Assembly (NCBI RefSeq): GCF_000482385.1 | Contig: NZ_KI519394.1 | Span: 105,972-169,971 of the forward strand | Direction of reading: 5' to 3' | DNA length: 64,000 bases | Origin: Nocardia sp. CNY236 | GTDB taxonomy: Bacteria; Actinomycetota; Actinomycetes; Mycobacteriales; Mycobacteriaceae | In this document: positions 9,252 to 20,436 of the stretch, piece after piece | Layout of the letters: each line of letters begins with the position of its first letter | Position numbering within the stretch: the first letter of the stretch is position 1 | The notes under the pieces: generated by a model | The model's input: the letters and a program-made list of their open reading frames with translations, nothing else | What the model was told of the DNA's origin: nothing | Databases searched by the model: none | Position numbers and translations under genes: made by a program

Positions 9252-10310
9252 CTAGAAGCTCGCTTCCGGTGGGGCGGGCGGCAAGGTGACGACCTGCCCG
9301 GCGTAACTCAGCCCCGCACCGAAACCGAGCAGCAACGCGGTCTGACCGCCCTTGGCCTTTCCGGTGACCAGCATTTCCTCCATGGCCAGCGGAATGGAGG
9401 CCGCCGAGGTGTTGCCGGTGTTCTCGATGTCGTTGGCCATGGGAACCTCGTCGGCCAAACCGAGATTCTTCCTCATCAGCTCGCTGATCCGCGCGTTGGC
9501 CTGATGTGGGATGAAGACGTCGATGTCCTCCTTGGCCACATTGGATACCTCGAGCGCGGTGGACAGCGCCCGCGGCAGGGTGACCGCGGCCCAACGGAAC
9601 ACCTGCTGGCCCTCCATCCGCAGCGACATGCGCCCGACCGGCTTGGTCTGCGGGTCGAGACCTTGCATGGCCTCCGCCCGGTTCATGTATTCGACGAAGT
9701 CGATGTCCTGCGTGATCGCAGAGGCGTGCTCGCCGTCGCTGCCCCAGACCGTCGGGGAGATTCCGTTCTCCGCGCTCGGGCCGACCACCACCGCGCCCGC
9801 GCCGTCGCCGAAGATCATCGCCGTGCCGCGATCGGTGGGATCGAGCCCGACCGTCATCGTCTCGGCACCGATGAGCAGCACGTACTCGGCCGAGCCTGCG
9901 CGGATCATGTCCGCCGCGACGCCGAGGCCGTATCCGAAACCGCCACAACCGGAGGTCAGGTCGAACGCGGGGACGCCGTTCATCCCCATGTCATGGGCCA
10001 CCGCGGGCGCACCGTGGGGTGTGAGGGTCAGCCAGCTGGATGTGGCCAGGATCACCACGTTGATCTTCGAGCGATCGATGCCGCTGTTGGTGATCGCCCG
10101 TTCGCCAGCCGCCGCGGCTATCGACCGCAGGGTCTCTTCGCCGCTGATCCAGCGACGGTTGCGAATGCCGGTCCGCTCGTAGATCCATTCGTCGGTGGAA
10201 TCCAGTACCTTACAGACCTCGGCGTTGCTGACCACACGTCTCGGTCGGTAGGCGCCGATCCCGAGCATCGCAACATTTTCCCGATTTCCATTTACTGCAA
10301 TGCTCACCAC
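9252..10310 (-). CDS. beta-ketoacyl-ACP synthase III family protein
   Basis: This 352-aa thiolase-fold condensing enzyme has the KAS III triad: Cys in TSGCGGFGYG, His in IPHQANARI and Asn in NTGNTSAASIP. STDEWIYERTGI and GDGAGAVVVG are also typical. KAS III condenses acyl-CoA with malonyl-ACP to start fatty acid synthesis; FabH-like paralogues also make other ketides. No FAS-II partners are adjacent. The GTG start at 10310 gives a few extra residues before MLGIGAYRP and is uncertain. Confidence 0.9.
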   Translation of the reverse strand: MVSIAVNGNRENVAMLGIGAYRPRRVVSNAEVCKVLDSTDEWIYERTGIRNRRWISGEETLRSIAAAAGERAITNSGIDRSKINVVILATSSWLTLTPHGAPAVAHDMGMNGVPAFDLTSGCGGFGYGLGVAADMIRAGSAEYVLLIGAETMTVGLDPTDRGTAMIFGDGAGAVVVGPSAENGISPTVWGSDGEHASAITQDIDFVEYMNRAEAMQGLDPQTKPVGRMSLRMEGQQVFRWAAVTLPRALSTALEVSNVAKEDIDVFIPHQANARISELMRKNLGLADEVPMANDIENTGNTSAASIPLAMEEMLVTGKAKGGQTALLLGFGAGLSYAGQVVTLPPAPPEASF

Positions 10311-10361
10311 GGGTGACTCACACGACCCTTCACAATCTAAAGTCTCAGATCGGCGCCCAGG

Positions 10362-10913
10362 TCATCCCAGGGCGAGATCCTTCAATCCGAGGATCGACCG
10401 GTACTCCAGTCCCTCCGCCGCGATCACCTGATCGGCGCCGGTTTCCCGGTCGACGACAGTGGCGACACCTACCACCGTAGCGCCCGCGCCACGCAACGCG
10501 CGCACCGCGGTCAGTGGTGAATTTCCGGTGGTGGTGGTGTCCTCGACAACCAGCACCCGCTGACCTGCCACGTCGGGGCCTTCGATCAGACGCTGCATGC
10601 CGTGCGACTTGGCCGCTTTCCGCACCACGAACGCATCGATCGGGCGACCCGGCGCATGCATCACGGCCAACGCCACCGGGTCGGCGCCCATGGTCAGACC
10701 ACCGACAGCGGCGAAATCCCAGTCCGCGACCAGCTCGCGTAGCAGCGTGCCGATCAGCGGTCCCGCACGGTGGTGCAACGTCGCACGGCGCAGATCGACG
10801 TAGTAGTCCGCCTCCTTACCGGAGGAGAGCGTGACTCGGCCGTGCACGACGGCAAGCTCACGTACCAGCGCGGCCAACCTGTCCCTGTCGTTGGCGATCA
10901 CCTGATCGATCAC
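10362..10913 (-). CDS. pyrE: orotate phosphoribosyltransferase
   Basis: This 183-aa enzyme transfers phosphoribose from PRPP to orotate, giving OMP in pyrimidine synthesis. The PRPP-binding loop VLVVEDTTTTGNS is clear, as are SSGKEADYYVDLR near the N-terminus and the VRKAAKSHG flexible loop. A longer in-frame ORF runs to 11015, but the GTG at 10913 follows GGAAGGAAG and lies just after the SDR stop, so I use it. It is probably co-transcribed with the SDR gene. Confidence 0.93.
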   Translation of the reverse strand: MIDQVIANDRDRLAALVRELAVVHGRVTLSSGKEADYYVDLRRATLHHRAGPLIGTLLRELVADWDFAAVGGLTMGADPVALAVMHAPGRPIDAFVVRKAAKSHGMQRLIEGPDVAGQRVLVVEDTTTTGNSPLTAVRALRGAGATVVGVATVVDRETGADQVIAAEGLEYRSILGLKDLALG

Positions 10914-10915
10914 TT

Positions 10916-11722
10916 CTACTTCCTTCCGCGTGCTGGGAACAACCCGCGATTCATTCGGGCCGCCAGGGTTCGCGGGATCATTCCGGCAACAGTGGTGAGT
11001 GCCTTGAACTGCCATCCGGGCACACTGAGCACTCGACCCTTCTCCAAGTCACGCAGTGAACCGTCGACCACCTGGTCGACGCTCAGCCACATCCAGTCCG
11101 GCAAGGCCATCTCGATGCCGGCTCGCTGATGGAACTCCGTGCGCACGAATCCTGGACACAGGGCCTGAACCTGCACTCCGGTTCCGACCAATCCGCCTGC
11201 CAACCCTTCGGTGAAGGATACGACGTAGGCCTTGGATGCCGAATACGTCGCGGTCCGGCCAGGGATCAGGCCGGCCACACTGGCCACGTTGACCACGCGT
11301 CCGTTCGCCGCGGCGATCATCGACGGCAGAGCGGCCCTGGTGAGTTGCACCACCGACACCACGTTGACATCCAAGACGGCCTGCAGTTGCTCGGGCGTCT
11401 GGGCGCAGAAATCTTCCGAGTAGCTGAAACCAGCGTTGTTGACCAAGAATTCGACACCCTCGCTCAACCGCGCCGCAACCCGCTCGAGGTCGGGCGCGCA
11501 CCCCAGGTCTGCAACCAATACCTGCGTACGCGTGCCGAAACGATGCTCGAGGTCTGTCGCCAGACCCGCCAAGCGCTGCTCGTCGCGAGCGACCAGCACC
11601 ACGTCGTATCCGAGTGCGGCCACCCGGGTCGCATAGCGACGGCCGATACCCGAGGTCGGTCCGGTCACCATCGCTACCGGGCGGACGGCGCCGGGTAACC
11701 GGAGGTGCGGGCGCTGCCTCAT
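10916..11722 (-). CDS. short-chain dehydrogenase/reductase
   Basis: This 268-aa classical SDR has the NAD(P)-binding motif TGPTSGIG, the NNAG motif (LVNNAGFSYS), the catalytic Ser region NVASVAG and YSASK with catalytic Tyr and Lys. Substrate is unknown. The ATG at 11722 is preferred. Its stop overlaps the ribosome-binding region of pyrE, so the two are translationally linked. Confidence 0.9.
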   Translation of the reverse strand: MRQRPHLRLPGAVRPVAMVTGPTSGIGRRYATRVAALGYDVVLVARDEQRLAGLATDLEHRFGTRTQVLVADLGCAPDLERVAARLSEGVEFLVNNAGFSYSEDFCAQTPEQLQAVLDVNVVSVVQLTRAALPSMIAAANGRVVNVASVAGLIPGRTATYSASKAYVVSFTEGLAGGLVGTGVQVQALCPGFVRTEFHQRAGIEMALPDWMWLSVDQVVDGSLRDLEKGRVLSVPGWQFKALTTVAGMIPRTLAARMNRGLFPARGRK

Positions 11723-11777
11723 GACGGCGCGACGAATCGCACGGGCACGGACTCCACTGCAGTGCGCATGTACCCGG

Positions 11778-12794
11778 TCACCTCGGCGTCGGTCCCTGGT
11801 AGGGACGGAACCCGGGGTGAAACGGTCCGCCGGGAGGATCGGCGGGTGATCGATGCGGCGCTACACCCGGCTCCACAGCCTCACCAGCCGGCGGGGCCTG
11901 ATCCGATCGCCGCTCCTCCTGCGCCGGGCGACCCTCCTCGTCGGTGACGTCGTCGTCTCGTCCCCGTGGCCGAGCATTGGGCACCACCGCGAGCGATGGA
12001 CGACGAGACGGTGGCGCTTCGGTCTCGGTGTCACCCGGCGGGGACGCCGGGGGGAGGTCGTCCTCACCGGAGCCGGATGCCGCCGAACGCTCGTCGATAT
12101 CGGTCTGCTCCGGGTCGGTAGCCAGTGGCCGCTCACGAACGCGCGGACGACCGAGATCGGGCCCGTCGTCATCGAATCGTGGCTCACTGACCGGTGGAAG
12201 CACGTGCAGCAGCCCGGACAGACGTAGCACTGCGTCGATCGCGGTCTCCCAATCCTTCGAGGAGGTGCCAACCGGCAGCATGCCCAAAGTCCAGTTGCCT
12301 TCGCTCCAGAGCATCTGCACGGTGTCGGTCAATGCCTCGATGAAGGCCACCATGCGTTGGTCGACGGCATGCCGGGCTATTTCGGGATTGGTCGCGAAAA
12401 CAACTCGATCACCGATGGCGCCCAATAGTTCCAGGTCGTGGTCCTTGGGTGGCGTTGCCGTCTTCAACCGCATGTCCACATCGATGTCCGAGCCGATCTG
12501 GCGGCGCACCGCGACCAGAGTCGCCGCATCCTCCAGGTCGAACAGCACGAACTTCTCGCCCTTTCGAATCCCGGTGACCACATCGACCGCGGACAGATAG
12601 CCGAGTTTGGCCATCGCCCCACGCCGCCACGTGGATGCCAGCGCAGGCTCCACCGACACGTAGGTATATCCCTGAGACTTCGCCCAGTCCTGTCTCGCAT
12701 GACCGGTGCGCCGCCGCTGCAGCCGATCGAAATACAGCAACACGATCGCACCCGCCAGCGCGATCGCCGCCAATCCGAACCACATTGCCGTCAT
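11778..12794 (-). CDS. membrane-anchored protein of unknown function (Rv0383c-like)
   Basis: The 338-aa protein has one N-terminal transmembrane helix (MWFGLAAIALAGAIVLLYF) and a soluble domain of about 200 aa (YTYVSVEPALASTW..., VLFDLEDAATLVAVRR, ...GNWTLGMLPVGTSSKDWE). A disordered, acidic and Pro/Arg-rich tail of about 130 residues follows. Position next to clpB and pyrE matches mycobacterial Rv0383c, from memory. No catalytic motif is apparent. The tail contains DEEGRPAQEERR-type low-complexity sequence and may be variable among relatives. Confidence 0.75.
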   Translation of the reverse strand: MTAMWFGLAAIALAGAIVLLYFDRLQRRRTGHARQDWAKSQGYTYVSVEPALASTWRRGAMAKLGYLSAVDVVTGIRKGEKFVLFDLEDAATLVAVRRQIGSDIDVDMRLKTATPPKDHDLELLGAIGDRVVFATNPEIARHAVDQRMVAFIEALTDTVQMLWSEGNWTLGMLPVGTSSKDWETAIDAVLRLSGLLHVLPPVSEPRFDDDGPDLGRPRVRERPLATDPEQTDIDERSAASGSGEDDLPPASPPGDTETEAPPSRRPSLAVVPNARPRGRDDDVTDEEGRPAQEERRSDQAPPAGEAVEPGVAPHRSPADPPGGPFHPGFRPYQGPTPR

Positions 12795-12885
12795 CGCCGC
12801 CTAGCCTAATAGGCGGGGCTGGCGATAGTCCGGCATTGGCTGCACACCGGACCCGCCGGGTGGCGCCGACCGTCGCAGACGGCGC

Positions 12886-13701
12886 TCATCGTCCACCGGG
12901 TAACGACGTGGAGATGATGACCGTGGCCAGCAACGATCCGTCCTCGGTTTCGTTGCCTTGAACCAACACCAGTTCACCGGTCGGCAGATCGGCGACGGTG
13001 GTGGCGGACAGCGAGATCACCTCGGTGTCCGCGTCGGTGCGCACCGTCACGGTGTCGCCCAGCACAGTGCTCACGGTCAAGGTTTCGCCGTTGTTGGCCG
13101 TGATGGTGCCCATGGCCGCGGTCAGCCCGCCGAACTCGCCGAAGTCGGGCACAGTCGGCAGTCCGCCGCCTGGCGGTGGCTCCACGGTTCGGTCGTCGGG
13201 TAGGGAACTGGTCGGGGCCGACGCAGACGGGCCGGCAGCGGTGTCGGTGGACCCGGAATTGCCGCCGGCCAACATCACTCCCGCGGCGAGGCCGAGCACT
13301 CCGACCAACACCAGAACCGACACTCCCAGCGCGATCCACAGGCCGGTATTGCGTCGCGGGGGCTTCTGTCCGAGCGGTGTCTGTTCCGGTGGCGGCTGCA
13401 CCGGTGGCATGCCGCCGCCCGGAAGTACCGCCGTGTCCGTCGGTCGATCACCAGCGCTGCCGTGGTAGGCGGCCCACGAGGGGTCGTAGGGCGGAAACTC
13501 CCGCGTAGCGTTCGGCCCCGGCGGCGCCCACGAACCCATCTGCTCGGTAGGGGGATACTCCGCAGGCGCCGCGGCATCGTACGGCGCGGCATAGTCGGTA
13601 GGCCGCGCCGGATCCCCGTAGCCGGACTTCCCCGTCGGACCGAGGTGCTCGGTCGGTGCGTCCTCCGGCCGCTGGCTCCACGGATCGTTCGGGGTGGTCA
13701 T
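12886..13701 (-). CDS. single-pass membrane protein with Pro-rich head and DUF5666-like tail
   Basis: This 271-aa protein starts with MTTPNDPW (ATG at 13701; an in-frame ATG at 13761 is possible). It has a Pro/Gly/Tyr-rich cytoplasmic region of about 120 residues, a transmembrane helix (LWIALGVSVLVLVGVLGLAAGVML), a Ser/Thr/Pro linker and an extracytoplasmic beta domain. The domain reads GTITANNGETLTVSTVLGDTVTVRTDADTEV..., typical of DUF5666. Function is unknown. It lies between clpB and the Rv0383c-like gene on the same strand. Confidence 0.75.
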   Translation of the reverse strand: MTTPNDPWSQRPEDAPTEHLGPTGKSGYGDPARPTDYAAPYDAAAPAEYPPTEQMGSWAPPGPNATREFPPYDPSWAAYHGSAGDRPTDTAVLPGGGMPPVQPPPEQTPLGQKPPRRNTGLWIALGVSVLVLVGVLGLAAGVMLAGGNSGSTDTAAGPSASAPTSSLPDDRTVEPPPGGGLPTVPDFGEFGGLTAAMGTITANNGETLTVSTVLGDTVTVRTDADTEVISLSATTVADLPTGELVLVQGNETEDGSLLATVIISTSLPGGR

Positions 13702-13794
13702 GTCATCCAGGGTAGGCCGTAACCTGTCCGGCACTCGCTTCGCCGCGCCTCTGGTGGGCATCCCGGCGCCCGGTCGGGCTCGGGCGCCGGTCGG

Positions 13795-16350
<2,556 letters not shown>

Positions 16351-16461
16351 GGGTCACCTTCCTACTAGTCGGTCGTACGGCACGACCCGCAATCGGCGCG
16401 CGCCTCGTCTCGCGTGCCCGATCCCGGCTCATGCCGCTATCTCACTGTCAACGTTCGAAAG

Positions 16462-16482
16462 GTTGAGTCTGTTCCACTCAAG
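16462..16482. promoter_or_regulatory. HAIR operator (HspR-binding inverted repeat) upstream of clpB
   Basis: The sequence is GTTGAGT-N7-ACTCAAG, matching the HspR-associated inverted repeat consensus CTTGAGT-N7-ACTCAAG in 13 of 14 positions. It lies in the 433-bp region between clpB (minus) and the quinone oxidoreductase gene (plus), 112 bp from the clpB ATG. HspR repression of clpB and dnaK through HAIR is established in Streptomyces and mycobacteria. Confidence 0.9.
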
Positions 16483-16720
16483 TTTGGACACCGTCGCCGG
16501 GCAGGTGACGATACTTTTCGGCCGGACAGCTCGTACGCTACGCCGCAATACCGCTGGCAGCGACGCCCCCGACACTCGATGGCCCCGACACTGCTGAATA
16601 CGACGATTGCGGGCGTAGCGGCACACGGATGCCTACGATGGCCAAGGTCGTCCGTCATCGGCACGCGCTCTTGGGACGGCAGCCCACCAAAGGTGCATCT
16701 CGACTCGAACTCGTCAGTCC

Positions 16721-16764
16721 GAATCCCCCGACTCGTCGGCCCGAATCCCCCGACTCGTCGGCCC
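16721..16764. repeat. 22-bp tandem repeat, two perfect copies
   Basis: The unit GAATCCCCCGACTCGTCGGC plus CC occurs twice in perfect tandem at 16721-16742 and 16743-16764, followed by a partial GAATC. A degenerate copy may precede it at 16701-16720. It sits 19 bp before the ATG of the quinone oxidoreductase gene, within its 5' leader. Confidence 0.8.
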
Positions 16765-16782
16765 GAATCAAGGAGCGAACGG

Positions 16783-17718
16783 ATGCGCGCGATCGTCGTA
16801 CGGAAGTTCGGAGCGACGCCGGAGCTAGCCGAGATGCCGGTGCCCGAGCCCGGACCCGGCGCCGTGCGGGTGCAACTCGAGGCGGCGGGAGTGAACCCCT
16901 TCGATCAGCGGATGGCCTCCGGCGTCTTGGAGGGCAGATTGCCGCACGACTTCCCGATGATCCTCGGAATGGATGGCGCGGGCACCGTCGCTACGCTCGG
17001 CCCCGGCGTCGACAAGTTCGCCATCGGCGAGCGGGTGGTGGGCAGATTCCTCACCCCGCCGGTCGGGCACGGCAGCTTCGCCGAATACGCGGTGCTGCCC
17101 GAGCGCGGCACGCTGGTGTCGGTCCCGGCGGGCGTGCCGACCGTCGCGGCCGCGGCGCTGCCGACTGCGGGGATCACCGCGCAGGACCTGGTGGAAGCCA
17201 CTCGGATCCAACCAGGCCAAACCGTGCTGATCGTCGGCGCGACCGGCGGTGTCGGATCGTTCCTGGTACAACTGGCGAACATCGCGGGCGCGCACGTCAT
17301 CGCGACTGCCCGCAGTAGCTCGGCCGACCGCATGACTCGCCTCGGTGCGGCGGAGACGGTCGACTACACCGTGGCGCCGGTCGGCGACCAGATCGTCGCG
17401 ACCCACCCCCATGGCGTCGATGTGCTGTTCGATCTGGTGAGCTCGCCGAAGGCGCTGGCCGACCTGACGGCGGTGGTCCGTGACGGCGGGACGGTGTACT
17501 CGACCGTCTTCGCCGCGGACGAGGACGCCCTGCGTGCGCGGGCCATCCGCGGCGGGAACATCGATTCCAAAGGCAGCGCACTGGAATTGGCCAGGCTCAT
17601 CGAACGTGTCGCTGCCGGCGACGTGGTGGTGCCGATCGCCGCCACCGTCCCGCTCTCGGCGGGTCCCGGGGTCATCGGCGCGACAGGCGCACAGGGCAAG
17701 ACCGTCCTCGAAATTTGA
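16783..17718 (+). CDS. zinc-less quinone oxidoreductase family (MDR) protein
   Basis: This 311-aa medium-chain dehydrogenase/reductase has a GroES-like N-terminal domain (MRAIVVRKFG...NPFDQRMASG) and a Rossmann domain with the NADPH motif VGATGGVGSFLVQLA. Zinc-binding cysteines are absent, fitting the zeta-crystallin/quinone oxidoreductase branch. I chose the ATG at 16783, preceded by AGGAGCGA; the long upstream in-frame extension has no coding character. It is divergent from clpB across the HAIR-containing region. Confidence 0.88.
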   Translation: MRAIVVRKFGATPELAEMPVPEPGPGAVRVQLEAAGVNPFDQRMASGVLEGRLPHDFPMILGMDGAGTVATLGPGVDKFAIGERVVGRFLTPPVGHGSFAEYAVLPERGTLVSVPAGVPTVAAAALPTAGITAQDLVEATRIQPGQTVLIVGATGGVGSFLVQLANIAGAHVIATARSSSADRMTRLGAAETVDYTVAPVGDQIVATHPHGVDVLFDLVSSPKALADLTAVVRDGGTVYSTVFAADEDALRARAIRGGNIDSKGSALELARLIERVAAGDVVVPIAATVPLSAGPGVIGATGAQGKTVLEI

Positions 17719-18119
17719 ATCGCACCGCTCCGAGTCGACCGGTCCGCCCATCGAGCCGGGTCACCGGCGCAGCGCTACCCGGCGACGACCGTGTCCACAA
17801 CGACCGACCAACGCGCCCGCCGCGGAGGGAAGGGAACTCGTGACGCGGGCCGGTCGTTGGACTCCGTAGGTCGTATCCTCGGCGCTACGGCGACGAGACC
17901 TCACCCGGCGGAAAACCAGGCCAGGTCGCCTGAAACGGAGAACGCGACCGGCGTGTCAGAGGCGATGCGTCAGGCGGTCTCGGTTCTCTCGCGACGGCCG
18001 GCACGTTCGTTTACCAGCCGCGACGACACGACCGAGACATCCTCGGGGATACTTGTGGGTGGGAGACCGCCGGCAACGGCGCGTCCCCGACAGAACTGAG
18101 GGAAAGGAAGCTCCACGTC
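17719..18119. other. 401-bp intergenic region, no gene recognised
   Basis: The stretch lies between the quinone oxidoreductase and globin-reductase genes, both on the plus strand. A 102-codon open frame exists (17791-18099) but its Arg/Thr-rich translation has no domain character and no ribosome-binding site. GGAAAGGAAG at 18100-18109 is the likely ribosome-binding site of the next gene. Confidence 0.5.
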
Positions 18120-19277
18120 GTGGATGCGCGTTCGGCTGCGCTGGTCCGCGCCGACTTCCGTTCGGTGGTCGAGTCACCGCATGGACCCGAGCGATTGATC
18201 AGCGCGTTCTACGGACATCTGTTCGCCGAGAACCCCGGGTTGCATGAATTGTTCCCGCCCGCCATGGAAATGCAACCCAGACGCATGGCCACCGCGATCC
18301 AGTACGTGCTCGATCATCTGGAGGACTGGGAGCGAGCACAGGGATTTCTGGAGCAGCTCGCGCGCGACCATCGCAAGTATGGCGTCGAGGCCACGCACTA
18401 CGACTCGGCCGGCCGTGCGCTGCTCGCCGCGTTCCGCGCCTACCATGGCGCGAACTGGAATCAGGAGCTGGAGGACGGTTGGCGCGACATCACCATCCTG
18501 ATCTCCGCGTCCATGGCCATCGGCGCCAACTCCGACACCTCCCGACCGTATTGGGACGCGACCGTGGTCGGTCACCGCCTGGTCTTGGACGACTTGGCGG
18601 TCGTGCGCCTACAGTCCGACGAACCGGTGCCCTATCAGGCGGGCCAGTATGTTCCGGTCAGCGTGCCCCAACGCCCGAAGATGTGGCGCTACCTGTCACC
18701 GGCGATCCCGTCCAACCCCTACGGCGAGATCGAGTTCCATGTGCGCAAGATTCGTGGCGGCTGGGTGAGCCCCGCGATCATCGGCGAGACCACGGTGGGC
18801 GACCGGTGGAAGATCGGGGGCCCTCTCGGTGGCCTGCGGGTCGACCGGGACAGCGGCCGCGATGTGTTGCTGATCGGCGCGGGCACCGGTATCGCCCCCC
18901 TGCGAGCTCAACTGATCGAAATGGGCCAACGCGGCATCAACCCGCGCGTCCACTTCTTCATCGGCGGGCGCTACCCCTGCGACTTGTACGATGTGGAGAA
19001 CATGTGGCAGCTCTCGCAGAGCAACCCCTGGCTGACCGTCGTTCCGGTGTGCGAACAGAAGACCAACCCGTGGTGGTATCCGCATCCGGTGCAGGACGAG
19101 CCGTACGGCATGCACCGGCGTCTGATCGGTAATCTGGGCGCGGTGGTCGCGAGCTTCGGCGCGTGGGCGGATCGTCAGATTCAGATCGCGGGATCGGCGC
19201 ACATGATCGCCGATACCAGGCGCGCACTGATCGCGGTCGGTACGCCGGAGCACAGCATCAGCTGCGACCCTGTGTGA
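18120..19277 (+). CDS. globin fused to a ferredoxin-NADP reductase-type FAD/NAD domain
   Basis: This 385-aa protein has an N-terminal globin domain (about 1-140; FYGHLFAENPGLHELFP and a proximal-His candidate in LARDHRKYGV). A FAD-binding barrel (RLVLDDLAVVRLQ...QAGQYVPVSVP) and an NAD-binding domain (DVLLIGAGTGIAPLRAQL, FFIGGRYPCDLYD) follow. The layout is flavohaemoglobin-like, as in mycobacterial Rv0385, so NO dioxygenation or another electron-transfer role is possible. The GTG start at 18120 follows GGAAAGGAAG. Instead of the usual RxYS FAD motif it has WRYLSPA, so it belongs to an atypical branch. Confidence 0.85.
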   Translation: MDARSAALVRADFRSVVESPHGPERLISAFYGHLFAENPGLHELFPPAMEMQPRRMATAIQYVLDHLEDWERAQGFLEQLARDHRKYGVEATHYDSAGRALLAAFRAYHGANWNQELEDGWRDITILISASMAIGANSDTSRPYWDATVVGHRLVLDDLAVVRLQSDEPVPYQAGQYVPVSVPQRPKMWRYLSPAIPSNPYGEIEFHVRKIRGGWVSPAIIGETTVGDRWKIGGPLGGLRVDRDSGRDVLLIGAGTGIAPLRAQLIEMGQRGINPRVHFFIGGRYPCDLYDVENMWQLSQSNPWLTVVPVCEQKTNPWWYPHPVQDEPYGMHRRLIGNLGAVVASFGAWADRQIQIAGSAHMIADTRRALIAVGTPEHSISCDPV

Positions 19278-19292
19278 CGAAGGAGGCACCTG

Positions 19293-20072
19293 TTGGGGGA
19301 CCCGAGCATGCTCGGCAACGGCGCGCAGCATCCACCGGAGTGGACCTCGACCGTTGTCGGCCATCATCGACTCCGTCACGATCTCGCGGTGATTCGATTG
19401 ATCGGCGAGTTCGTACCGTTCGCCGCTGGACAGTCGGTCGAGGTGGGAATGCCACAGCATCCCCATGTGCGACGCCGGCTCTCGCCGGCGCTACCGCCCT
19501 CGTTGGACGGCAAGCTGGAGTTCCACGTGCGCGCCATACCGGGCGGCTGGTGCAGCGGCACGATGGTGGCCGACACCCGCCCGGGTGACGAATGGCGGAT
19601 CGGCACTCCCCGCGGCGGATTCCATGTGGACCCGGACGGCGAGGAGGTGGTGATGGTCGCCGGCGGAACAGGTTTGGCCCCCATGCGCGCCCAAATTCTG
19701 GAACTGGCGCGCACCCCGACCCCGCCGCAGACCTACCTGTTCGTCGGCGGGCGCTCACCGCGCGACCTGTATGCCGCGGACATGCTGCATCTACTGTCCG
19801 GCGAATTACCGTGGCTCACAGTGATTCCCGTGGTCGAAGATTTGACCGACCCGAATCGAGTGGACGAGTGGTACGAGCGGTCCCGCGTCGACATCGGATT
19901 TTCCGCCGATGACTTGCTACACGGGACACTCGCCGAGGTCGTCGGATCGCATGGCGCGTTCACGAAACACCAAGTGCTGGTGTGTGGCTCGCCCGCAATG
20001 GTCGCATCCACCCTGGACGAACTGATCGAAACCGGCACGCCCGCAGAGCGTATTCAGTTCGAGGGGCTGTGA
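19293..20072 (+). CDS. FAD/NAD reductase-domain protein, globin-less paralogue of its neighbour
   Basis: This 259-aa protein resembles the C-terminal two-thirds of the upstream globin-reductase: RLRHDLAVIRLIGE, FAAGQSVEVGMP, RRRLSPALP, FHVRAIPGGW, VVMVAGGTGLAPMRAQI and FVGGRSPRDLY. No globin domain is present. The TTG start at 19293 is supported by AAGGAGG about eight bases upstream. It begins 15 bp after its neighbour, so the pair is one transcript and probably arose by duplication with globin loss (or gain). Its electron acceptor is unknown. Confidence 0.8.
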   Translation: MGDPSMLGNGAQHPPEWTSTVVGHHRLRHDLAVIRLIGEFVPFAAGQSVEVGMPQHPHVRRRLSPALPPSLDGKLEFHVRAIPGGWCSGTMVADTRPGDEWRIGTPRGGFHVDPDGEEVVMVAGGTGLAPMRAQILELARTPTPPQTYLFVGGRSPRDLYAADMLHLLSGELPWLTVIPVVEDLTDPNRVDEWYERSRVDIGFSADDLLHGTLAEVVGSHGAFTKHQVLVCGSPAMVASTLDELIETGTPAERIQFEGL

Positions 20073-20177
20073 GTTGGGAGCAGCCGACCTCGCCGAGTTC
20101 CTCCACACGTAGCGAGACCGGAAATGGTCGATTTGCGGAGGGTGATTCCACGCGTTACCGATTGGGTCGAGAAGCTG

Positions 20178-20216
20178 AGAGGCGATCCACCGGCACAACT
20201 ACGGTGGATCGCCTCT
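20178..20216. terminator. strong hairpin terminator between convergent genes
   Basis: A perfect 15-bp stem AGAGGCGATCCACCG / CGGTGGATCGCCTCT encloses a 9-base loop. It lies between the plus-strand reductase gene (stop at 20072) and the minus-strand DUF397 gene (stop at 20233). It can serve as a bidirectional intrinsic-type terminator, although no long U-tract follows, as is common in high-GC actinobacteria. Confidence 0.85.
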
Positions 20217-20232
20217 GCCTGTGACAGGCTAA

Positions 20233-20436
20233 CTATCGACGGTCGAACTCTCCGCCCACGACGCCAGCAGTGAACGCATCCCACTCCCCAGGGGTGAACT
20301 TCAATGCCGGACCGGTCGTGTTCTTGGAGTCACGGACACCCACCACGCCGCCGTGGAATGCGACCTCCACACAATCCTTCGACCCGCTACTGCGGCTGCT
20401 CTTGAACCACTGTGCTCCGACTAGGGAAACGCTCAC
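20233..20436 (-). CDS. DUF397 domain protein
   Basis: The 67-aa protein has the DUF397 core: WFKSSRSSGSKDCVEVAF, VGVRDSKN and the closing WDAFTAGVVGGEF. It lies immediately downstream of an Scr1-type XRE regulator, with the regulator stop overlapping its start. Such pairs are abundant in Streptomyces and Nocardia and behave as regulator/partner or toxin-antitoxin-like modules controlling morphology or antibiotic production. The function of this copy is unknown. Confidence 0.92.
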   Translation of the reverse strand: MSVSLVGAQWFKSSRSSGSKDCVEVAFHGGVVGVRDSKNTTGPALKFTPGEWDAFTAGVVGGEFDRR

